Below the pieces are notes generated by a model. The model saw only the letters and a list, made by a program, of their open reading frames with translations. It searched no databases and was not told the origin of the DNA. A stretch of DNA of 5,198 bases from SZUA-521 sp041738285. GTDB taxonomy: Bacteria > Pseudomonadota > Gammaproteobacteria > Pseudomonadales > Azotimanducaceae. The position numbers and the translations under genes are program-made. The first letter of the stretch is position 1. Each line of letters starts with the position of its first letter. Shown here one piece after another: positions 1 through 4,558 of this stretch. The stretch is from the NCBI GenBank assembly GCA_041738285.1, contig JBGSQB010000076.1:1-5198 (forward strand), read 5' to 3'.

Positions 1-50
1 GGGTTGTGAGCTTTATGGACTTTGATCTAGGATTTTTTGATCAGGATGAA

Positions 51-68
51 GGCCGGATCGAACCGGCC
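51..68. repeat. Inverted repeat, 6-bp GC stem
   Basis: GGCCGG at 51-56 and CCGGCC at 63-68 are perfect reverse complements around a 6-base loop (ATCGAA). On the plus strand it is preceded by a T-run (33-38), and on the minus strand it is followed by TTCATCC and only later by an A-run, so it does not look like a classic intrinsic terminator for ssrA. Its function is unknown. Confidence 0.5.
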
Positions 69-81
69 GTGAATCCGTTCC

Positions 82-110
82 TACCGAAGGTGTTAACCAT
101 GTCTTCGGTA
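82..110. repeat. Inverted repeat, 8-bp stem, possible ssrA terminator
   Basis: TACCGAAG at 82-89 and CTTCGGTA at 103-110 are perfect reverse complements with a 13-base loop. It lies 41 bases past the tmRNA 3' end, so a role in ending or processing the ssrA transcript is possible. Against that, no T-run follows the stem on the minus strand. Calling it a terminator is inference; the repeat itself is directly visible. Confidence 0.45.
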
Positions 111-375
111 TAAAACGTCACCTATGTGTCCGGTTCGGACCGCTGCTGAATGGTGGAGGCGGCGGGAGTTGAACCCGCGTCCGTCGGCACTTCGTCATCA
201 GTACTACATGCTTAGCCTCGTCTATTGATTTAGCCCTTAAACGACCCGACGGGCAGGGTGTTCAGGGCGAGCTCTAGAGTTTTAGCAGATCCGTCTCGAG
301 CAAGACTTCACCGCGATCCTGTGAGCTTGCGCCCTCGACTTTCATCCACAGGCAGATTTGGTCGAGGTAAACCGC

Positions 376-408
376 CTAAGCGGCTAGTGCGTAGTTTTCG
401 TCGTTGGC
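376..408 (-). other. tmRNA tag reading frame (ANDENYALAA)
   Basis: Reading on the minus strand from the resume codon GCC at 408-406 gives Ala-Asn-Asp-Glu-Asn-Tyr-Ala-Leu-Ala-Ala and then TAG at 378-376. This equals the E. coli tag, whose C-terminal LAA is recognised by ClpXP and ClpAP. The stop codon lies in the loop of a small stem (CCGC-TTAG-GCGG), comparable to the stop-codon hairpin of other tmRNAs. There is no start codon, as expected, because translation resumes here on a ribosome that is already elongating. Confidence 0.96.
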
Positions 409-425
409 AACTATAAGATAGTTGC
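407..425 (-). other. Perfect hairpin at the tmRNA resume codon
   Basis: On the RNA strand GCAACTAT (425-418), loop CTT (417-415) and ATAGTTGC (414-407) form a perfect 8-bp stem. The 3' arm covers the TAGTT element just before the tag frame, which corresponds to the UAGUC element of E. coli, and also the first two bases of the resume codon. Its 5' end directly abuts the last strand of pseudoknot 1 (431-426). The pairing is seen in the sequence; whether it forms in the cell is inference. Confidence 0.7.
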
Positions 426-520
426 AGTAATTGTTTTACGAGAGCTACTACTCTCTCGGCATGCACCTTTGGCGTCATAACCGCCGTCGAAACCAAATCG
501 CCCCCTTTGAAGGTGAAATC

Positions 521-529
521 AGTCTAGCA
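521..529 (-). promoter_or_regulatory. Possible extended -10 promoter of ssrA
   Basis: On the minus strand TGC-TAGACT (529-521) fits the extended -10 pattern TGnTATAAT with 4 of 6 matches in the hexamer. It ends 15 bases before the mature tmRNA 5' end at 505, which would give a short leader of about 8 nt for RNase P to remove, as in E. coli. No good -35 lies 17 bases upstream; a TTGAAA is present at about 554-559 but is too far from this -10. Transcription may also arrive from smpB and the CAP gene, since no terminator is evident between them and ssrA. Confidence 0.4.
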
Positions 530-592
530 GCTTAGATGGGGGCTTTTGCGGATCGTTTCAAGTATCTGAAATCTTCCCGAGCTTCCGACCTT

Positions 593-1444
593 TCAGCGCG
601 GCTGACGCGGTGTTGCAAACACCTGCGCCCAGAAGATGCCGCCACGCTGGCGAGGCGCGAGCGCGAATGCGACGCCGATGTCGGTGAATCGTGGGTTCAT
701 GATGTTCTCGCAGTGGGAGGGGCTTGCGAGCCAGCCCGCAACGACCTCCTCTGCGGTCATGGCGCCGGACGCAACGTTCTCGGCTACGGTGGCCCAAATG
801 TAGCCTTCTCGGGTAACGCGATCGGCCGGCCCGCTGCCATCGCTGCCGCGGTGGCTCAAGGGGCCGTGTGCGGCCAGGTCACTCGAGTGCGTGAACGCCG
901 CGCGCTCGAGTGGGAGAGAGAGTACGAGCGCGGGCGCGGCGTCGAATCGTTTGCGGCCGCAGCGTCGAGCGCCGGCTCGCGCCGCGTTCACCAGTTCGAT
1001 CACGTGTGCCTGCACCTTGGTGGCGTCGTTGGGCGAGGGCGGTGAGAACGGCGCGGCGAGGATGATCCAGGTCTGATCGGCGCGCAGCGCGATGCCGATG
1101 TCGGCGAAGGCCGCATCCATCAGCCGGCTGCAGAACCGCCGGCTGAGCACGTCCTCAAAGGCGTCGGTTTCCCGGAGGCGAAAGTGGATCGAGGTTGCAC
1201 TCCTCGCGTCGTAGCCGGCGTCTGCGATGGCGTCGGCAAGCTCGCCGCCTTCGGCCAATCGCACGGCGGCGGCATCGAGGAGCGGCGCGCTTTGTAGAGA
1301 CGCGGTGGGGCTCGATCGCTTGCCGCAGCCCTGAGCACGGAGTGCGTTGACTGACGCGATCAGGTTCTGCGACTGGGCCGGCTCGTCGGCTGGCAGCAGT
1401 CCCGGCAGCAGAGACAGCGCCATCAGCACCAGGACATGGCGCAT
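593..1444 (-). CDS. Exported CAP (SCP/PR-1) superfamily protein, two CAP-like halves
   Basis: The 283-aa product starts with a signal peptide: hydrophobic residues 4-17, with a likely cut near LLPA (residue 19). Residues about 145-278 form a bacterial CAP domain: CG at 162-163, H186, LSHRG with H198, AEN with E222, SPSHCENIM with H244 and C245, and TDIGVAF at 254-260. Residues about 27-133 repeat the same plan in eroded form: VNALRAQGCG (C40), C105 where the second half has C245, ADIGIAL at 114-120, then a TWIILAAPF end strand. The His of SPSH is Phe104 there. Each half therefore has one Cys pair, probably a disulfide. Proteins of this type act outside the cytoplasm; bacterial functions are mostly unknown. 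The start lies 5 bases after the smpB stop with no clear Shine-Dalgarno, which suggests an operon and translational coupling. The family call is firm; role and substrate cannot be told. Confidence 0.9.
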   Translation of the reverse strand: MRHVLVLMALSLLPGLLPADEPAQSQNLIASVNALRAQGCGKRSSPTASLQSAPLLDAAAVRLAEGGELADAIADAGYDARSATSIHFRLRETDAFEDVLSRRFCSRLMDAAFADIGIALRADQTWIILAAPFSPPSPNDATKVQAHVIELVNAARAGARRCGRKRFDAAPALVLSLPLERAAFTHSSDLAAHGPLSHRGSDGSGPADRVTREGYIWATVAENVASGAMTAEEVVAGWLASPSHCENIMNPRFTDIGVAFALAPRQRGGIFWAQVFATPRQPR

Positions 1445-1449
1445 GCGCG

Positions 1450-1923
1450 TCAGGCGGAACGTTTCAGGTAACGGCCTTGTTCGCGCTTCCAGTCCTTTTC
1501 CTTCTCGGTGGCCCGCTTATCGTGCTGTTTCTTGCCTTTAGCGAGCGCGATTTCGCACTTCACGCGGTTGCCCTTCCAGTACAGGGTGGTGCACACGCAG
1601 GTATAGCCCTCCTGCTGGGTGGCGACGAACAGCTTGGCGATCTCGCGGTCGTGCAGCAGCAGTTTGCGGGTACGCTGAGGATCCGCGATCACGTGGGTCG
1701 ATGCGCTGTTGAGCGGCGTGATGTTGGCCCCCAACAGCCAGGCCCCGCCGTCCTTCATCAGCACGTAGCTGTCCACGAGCTGGCCTTTGCCCGCCCGCAG
1801 GCTTTTGACTTCCCAGCCTTCGAGCACGATGCCGGCCTCGAACCGGTCGGTGAGTTCGTAGTCGTGGCGCGCGCGCCGGTTCTCGGCGATGCGGCCCGGG
1901 GATGATTTCTTGGCTTTCGACAT
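1450..1923 (-). CDS. smpB: SsrA-binding protein SmpB
   Basis: The 157-aa product is the protein partner of tmRNA. It binds the tRNA-like domain, brings tmRNA to stalled ribosomes, and places its C-terminal tail in the empty mRNA channel. Family hallmarks are visible: N-terminal NRRARHDY (15-22), FEAG (28-31), GWEVKSLRAGK (36-46), GANITP (65-70), DPQRTRKLLL (81-90), and the basic tail GKKQHDKR (130-137) followed by a charged helix with DW (144-145). Length agrees with the usual 150-160 aa. The ATG at 1923 was chosen because the protein then begins MSKAKKSSPG, as SmpB proteins do; a 30-residue upstream extension would run into the divergent transporter gene. No clear Shine-Dalgarno precedes it. 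It is followed after 5 bases by the CAP gene and then by ssrA on the same strand. Confidence 0.98.
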   Translation of the reverse strand: MSKAKKSSPGRIAENRRARHDYELTDRFEAGIVLEGWEVKSLRAGKGQLVDSYVLMKDGGAWLLGANITPLNSASTHVIADPQRTRKLLLHDREIAKLFVATQQEGYTCVCTTLYWKGNRVKCEIALAKGKKQHDKRATEKEKDWKREQGRYLKRSA

Positions 1924-2005
1924 GGCAGCGTGAGTATGGCGGTGGTTGAGAGGGGGGTCCAATTTAGAGAAGAATGCGCGCAACTTTGCGTATCGAGGGG
2001 CGCTG
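1924..2005. promoter_or_regulatory. Divergent control region, smpB / transporter
   Basis: These 82 bp separate two divergent starts and must hold both promoters unless these lie inside the genes. For the plus strand TTGAGA (1946-1951), 18 bases, AAGAAT (1970-1975) is a candidate, with a leader of roughly 25 nt. For the minus strand TTGGAC (1962-1957), 18 bases, CATACT (1938-1933) is a candidate; it would start transcription only a few bases before the smpB ATG, giving a nearly leaderless mRNA, which fits the lack of a Shine-Dalgarno. The two candidates interleave, so they could compete for polymerase. A short inverted repeat CGCAA-CT-TTGCG lies at 1979-1990. All promoter assignments are weak pattern matches. 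Confidence 0.35.
1995..2000 (+). promoter_or_regulatory. Ribosome binding site deciding the transporter start
   Basis: GAGGGG ends 5 bases before the ATG at 2006. It is the clearest Shine-Dalgarno-like element seen in the window and supports that ATG over the TTG at 1946, which would add 20 residues unlike the family N-terminus. Confidence 0.7.
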
Positions 2006-3376
2006 ATGGCCACGGCTTCCGAATCCCGTCACGGCATGTGGTCGAGCGGCTGGCTGTTCATTCTGGCCGCGGCGGGCTCGGCAGTAGGCCTCGGTAACAT
2101 CTGGAAGTTCCCCTACATCGCCGGTGAGAACGGCGGCGGGGCGTTCGTGCTCGTGTACCTCGGCTGCGTTGCGCTGGTGGGCCTGCCGATCATGGCCGCG
2201 GAAGTGCTGCTGGGACGTGCGGGGCGGATGAGCCCGATCAATGCCATGCGCAAACTGGTGGAGGCTTCCAAGGCGAGCCCCGCGTGGGTGCTGATCGGCT
2301 GGTGCGGTGCGTTTGCCGGTTTTCTCATCCTGTCCTATTACGCCGTGATCGCGGGCTGGGCGCTGTCGTACATCGTGCGGCTTGGCGATGGCTCGTTCTC
2401 CGGGACGACCGCTACTTTCGCCAATGACACCTTCAACGCGTTTCTGTCGAGCCCGTGGGAGCTCGTGTTCTGGCAGACGGTGTTTCTCGGCGCCACCATC
2501 TGGATCGTCGCGCGCGGCGTCATCAAGGGCCTCGAGTCGGCCATCCGCTGGTTCATGCCGCTGTTGTTTCTGCTCCTCGTCGTGCTGCTCGGCTATGCCG
2601 TCACATCGGGCGGGTTCGCCCAGGGTGCGAGCTTTCTCTTGAGCCCCAATTGGGATGCGATGAGCGTGGACGGACTGCTCGTTGCCATGGGCCAAGCGTT
2701 CTTCACGCTGAGCCTGGGCATGGGCGCGATGATGGCCTATGGCGCCTACGTGCCGGCGAATGCATCCATCGGCGGCACGGTGATGACGGTCGGGCTGATC
2801 GACACGGCAGTTGCTGTGGCTTCGGGACTTGCGATCTTTCCCATCGTGTTTGCCAACGGCCTGGAACCGGGACAAGGCCCGGGCCTGATGTTCGTCACGA
2901 TTCCATTTGCGTTCGGGCAGATGCCCTTCGGTGCCGTGTTTGGCGTGATCTTCTTCGTGCTGGTGACGTTTGCGGCGATCACCTCGGCCATCTCGCTGAC
3001 CGAACCTGCGCTTGCGTATCTGGTGGAGGAATACAACGCCGATCGCAAGCGGGTGGCGATCAGCCTGGGTGTGCTGTGTTGGGTGCTGGGTCTGGGCACG
3101 GTGTTCTCGTTCAACATCTGGTCGGACGTGACAATCGTCGGTGATCTCAACGTGTTCGCATTCATCGACTATCTGACCCAGAACGTCATGTTGCCGCTCG
3201 GCGGGCTCGCGATGGCGCTATTCGTTGCGTTCGTGCTGCCGAAGGCGATTACCTTCGAGCAACTCGGCATCGATGGCGGCGCCAAGGCGATGGTGTGGTT
3301 GGTGTTGATCCGCTTCATTGCGCCAGTCGGCGTGCTGGCGGTGTTCGTGTACACGATTTACCAATCGCTTGCGTAG
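2006..3376 (+). CDS. Neurotransmitter:sodium symporter (NSS/SNF) family transporter
   Basis: The 456-aa inner-membrane protein belongs to the NSS family (LeuT fold), sodium-driven importers mostly of amino acids. TM1 carries the family signature GSAVGLGNIWKFPY (24-37), followed by GENGGGAF (40-47). TM6 has FFTLSLGMGAMMAYG (232-246), around the unwound substrate-binding stretch of LeuT. TM8 has ITSAISLTEP (325-334), where A323, T326 and S327 match the LeuT Na2 ligands A351, T354 and S355. D266 in TM7 is an acidic residue in the Na1/chloride region, as expected of chloride-independent bacterial members. I count about eleven membrane segments, and the protein ends soon after the last (about 425-452), so TM12 of LeuT is absent, as in other short bacterial members such as MhsT. 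The substrate cannot be read from sequence. ratA starts 6 bases later, so the two are probably co-transcribed. Confidence 0.95.
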   Translation: MATASESRHGMWSSGWLFILAAAGSAVGLGNIWKFPYIAGENGGGAFVLVYLGCVALVGLPIMAAEVLLGRAGRMSPINAMRKLVEASKASPAWVLIGWCGAFAGFLILSYYAVIAGWALSYIVRLGDGSFSGTTATFANDTFNAFLSSPWELVFWQTVFLGATIWIVARGVIKGLESAIRWFMPLLFLLLVVLLGYAVTSGGFAQGASFLLSPNWDAMSVDGLLVAMGQAFFTLSLGMGAMMAYGAYVPANASIGGTVMTVGLIDTAVAVASGLAIFPIVFANGLEPGQGPGLMFVTIPFAFGQMPFGAVFGVIFFVLVTFAAITSAISLTEPALAYLVEEYNADRKRVAISLGVLCWVLGLGTVFSFNIWSDVTIVGDLNVFAFIDYLTQNVMLPLGGLAMALFVAFVLPKAITFEQLGIDGGAKAMVWLVLIRFIAPVGVLAVFVYTIYQSLA

Positions 3377-3382
3377 CTGACC

Positions 3383-3811
3383 GTGCCGCGTGTTCATCGC
3401 TCTGCGCTGTTGCCGTATCCCGCGGCGAAGCTGTTCGAACTCGTCAATGATGTGGCGCGCTATCCGGAGTTTCTGCCATGGTGCGCGGCCGCTGATGTGG
3501 TCAGTGTCTCTGAGGTCGAGATGGTCGCGGCGCTGACGATCGCGCGCGGGGGCATCAGCGAGCAATTCACCACGCGCAACTTTCTCACGTTCCCCGACAC
3601 CATCGAGATGGAACTCGTCGATGGGCCGTTCGCTCGGATGCAGGGGCTGTGGCGATTCACGGCCTTGGGTCATGGCTGCAAGGTGGAACTCGATATGGAC
3701 TTTGAGTATTCGCGCGGGCTCGTGCACAAGGTCATCGGCAGCGTGTTCTCCCACGCGGCCGGCTCGCTGGTCGATGCGTTCTGCGTGCGCGCCCGCGCGC
3801 TCTACCAATGA
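3383..3811 (+). CDS. ratA: RatA family START/COQ10-like protein
   Basis: The 142-aa product belongs to the RatA/PasT family, with a START-like (polyketide cyclase/COQ10) hydrophobic-pocket fold. Visible marks are the N-terminal RSALLPYPAAKLFELVNDV stretch, YPEFLPWC (27-34), LVDGPF (78-83) followed by MQGLWRF (86-92), and a C-terminal amphipathic helix (about 117-142). The length is normal. E. coli RatA was reported to inhibit 70S ribosome assembly as a toxin, while related proteins bind quinone; both roles have been proposed, so the function here is open. The GTG at 3383 was chosen because it gives the family N-terminus and lies 6 bases after the transporter stop. No strong Shine-Dalgarno is seen. 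Its last bases overlap the rnfH start (ATGA), pointing to translational coupling. Confidence 0.95.
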   Translation: MPRVHRSALLPYPAAKLFELVNDVARYPEFLPWCAAADVVSVSEVEMVAALTIARGGISEQFTTRNFLTFPDTIEMELVDGPFARMQGLWRFTALGHGCKVELDMDFEYSRGLVHKVIGSVFSHAAGSLVDAFCVRARALYQ

Positions 3812-4119
3812 GTCGCGTGCGCGTTGAGGTGGTGTACGCGCTGCCAACGCAGCAATGGGTCGTCGAACTCGAGCTGGATGCGGGTTCGACCGTGCGCGAT
3901 GCGCTGGCGCGCGTACAGCACGAGGATGGATTCAGCGTACTCGATGTTGAGCACATGGCCGTGGGTATCTGGGGCCAGGTGATCGACGATCGCGACCGCG
4001 TGCTGGCTGATGAAGACCGCGTTGAACTGTATCGGGGGCTCGTGATGGATCCGATGTCTGCGCGTCGGGCGCGCGCGAACGCTAGCCCGAAACGCTCGGC
4101 GGGGTCGCCTCGGTCTTGA
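3808..4119 (+). CDS. rnfH: RnfH family ubiquitin-fold protein (RatB)
   Basis: The 103-aa product belongs to the RnfH family (formerly UPF0125), small proteins with a beta-grasp fold. Typical features are VEVVYALP (6-13), the GSTVRDAL helix start (26-33), VGIWGQ (52-57) and DRVELYRGLVMDP (70-82) followed by RRARA (86-90). Its biochemical role is not settled; the name comes from proximity to rnf genes in Rhodobacter, and it is the second gene of the ratA-ratB pair in E. coli. The ATG overlaps the ratA stop in an ATGA tetranucleotide. The Ser/Arg-rich end after residue 90 lies partly over the convergent end of bamE, where both strands are coding for 38 bp. Confidence 0.94.
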   Translation: MSRVRVEVVYALPTQQWVVELELDAGSTVRDALARVQHEDGFSVLDVEHMAVGIWGQVIDDRDRVLADEDRVELYRGLVMDPMSARRARANASPKRSAGSPRS

Positions 4120-4516
4120 TGGCGGACGTATCGGGCGGGCTCTCGTTCGCTTCCTCGGTGCCCGCGGCAACGCTTGGCGCCATATCACCGCTGAAGTAGG
4201 CGAGCTTGTCGTTCTCGAAGAACAGCGACATGCGGGTCGACTCGTAGCCGATGTTCGGCACCAGCACGCTGAAGATGTAGTCCCAGCGGTTGTCGTTGAA
4301 GGTATTGCGCAGCACTGGCTCGCCCATGATGAACGCCACCTGGCGCCGGGTCATGCCGGGTTTCAGCTTGTCGATCATCTCCTGATTCATCACGTTGCCC
4401 TGCTGGATCGTGATGCGATGCACGCGCGGCAGCCGCGGCATGCTGAAGCTGCAAGCGCAGAGGCTGGCGATGACAAGCGTGAGGACGACGACGCGCAAGT
4501 GGCTGACCCGGTTCAT
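4082..4516 (-). CDS. bamE: Outer membrane assembly lipoprotein BamE (SmpA/OmlA)
   Basis: The 144-aa precursor is the BamE subunit of the BAM complex, which inserts beta-barrel proteins into the outer membrane. A lipoprotein signal is seen: a hydrophobic stretch at 8-19, then LCAC with Cys22 as the likely lipidated residue. The BamE domain (about 34-110) shows ITIQQGN (35-41), LKPGMTRRQVAFIMGEP (50-66) and NRWDYIF (75-81). Residues about 115-144 form a Ser/Pro/Glu/Thr-rich tail beyond the domain. The ATG at 4516 was chosen because it puts the signal peptide at the N-terminus; upstream in-frame sequence overlaps recN and is unlike the family. It follows recN after a 37-base gap and converges on rnfH. 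Confidence 0.96.
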   Translation of the reverse strand: MNRVSHLRVVVLTLVIASLCACSFSMPRLPRVHRITIQQGNVMNQEMIDKLKPGMTRRQVAFIMGEPVLRNTFNDNRWDYIFSVLVPNIGYESTRMSLFFENDKLAYFSGDMAPSVAAGTEEANESPPDTSAIKTEATPPSVSG

Positions 4517-4528
4517 AAACGGCCGCAG

Positions 4529-4558
4529 AGTGTACGTCAGAGCCGCATGTGTGCTCAA
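4529..4558 (-). promoter_or_regulatory. Possible bamE promoter overlapping the recN end
   Basis: On the minus strand TTGAGC (4558-4553), 18 bases, TACACT (4534-4529) matches 4 of 6 positions in each sigma-70 hexamer. The -35 overlaps the recN stop codon. Transcription would start about 6 bases before the bamE ATG, leaving no room for a Shine-Dalgarno, so read-through from recN is an alternative. Confidence 0.3.

Larger units (their letters stand above)
1..150. other. Non-coding flank downstream of ssrA
   Basis: No convincing protein or RNA gene was found in this stretch. It lies past the 3' end of the minus-strand tmRNA, so it should hold the tmRNA trailer and terminator. Two perfect inverted repeats occur (51-68 and 82-110, listed separately), plus a weaker 5-bp one that reads GTCCG-AAC-CGGAC on the minus strand (about 130-142). 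None is followed by a clean T-run on the minus strand; the nearest T-rich piece there is GTTTTATA at about 110-117. It is AT-richer than the coding parts. The 3' end of ssrA is a known integration site for phages and islands, but no integrase or second copy of the tmRNA end is visible here. Confidence 0.6.
151..505 (-). ncRNA. ssrA: Transfer-messenger RNA (tmRNA, 10Sa RNA)
   Basis: This is a complete one-piece tmRNA of 355 nt. It enters stalled ribosomes as alanyl-tRNA with SmpB, and then its internal reading frame adds a degradation tag to the unfinished protein. The 5' end GGGGGCG (505-499) pairs as a 7-bp acceptor stem (one G-U) with CGCCTCC before the encoded ACCA at 154-151. The T arm is GCGGG-TTCAACT-CCCGC. 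The conserved segments AAGGTGCATGCCGAG and CTAAGCATGTAGTA match the E. coli molecule as I recall it. Pseudoknot 1 is visible: CGAGAG (458-453) pairs with CTCTCG (444-439), and AGTAGT (452-447) with ATTACT (431-426). The tag frame lies at 408-376. smpB, the partner gene, lies upstream on the same strand. A perfect hairpin abutting the resume codon is unusual (see findings). Confidence 0.98.

Noticed and set aside
51..68. tRNA T-arm-like segment (GGTTCGATCC core on the minus strand)
   Set aside because: The stem gives a 6- or 8-base loop instead of 7, and no acceptor stem or CCA end follows, so it is not a tRNA or tRNA remnant that I can support.
41..100. 19-codon minus-strand frame starting with ATG at 100
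   Set aside because: It has no clear Shine-Dalgarno and no recognisable product, and it is short enough to be chance, so it is not called a gene.
556..571. TTTCA-6-TGAAA inverted repeat as terminator of the CAP gene
   Set aside because: The stem is only 5 bp, mostly A/T, and is not followed by a T-run on the minus strand.
536..1045. 169-codon plus-strand open frame
   Set aside because: It is antisense to the CAP gene, starts inside the tmRNA promoter area and shows no family motif; the minus-strand frame has a signal peptide and CAP motifs.
1477..1905. 142-codon plus-strand open frame
   Set aside because: It lies entirely antisense to smpB, whose protein matches the family throughout; high GC favours such shadow frames.
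1450..2013. smpB with a 30-residue N-terminal extension
   Set aside because: The extra residues are unlike SmpB proteins and overlap the start of the divergent transporter gene.
1964..2875. 303-codon minus-strand open frame
   Set aside because: It is antisense to the transporter, with low-complexity His/Arg/Gln-rich content typical of shadow frames.
2455..3144. 229-codon plus-strand frame inside the transporter
   Set aside because: It is an out-of-frame read of the transporter, rich in Arg, His and Cys with no membrane segments or motifs.
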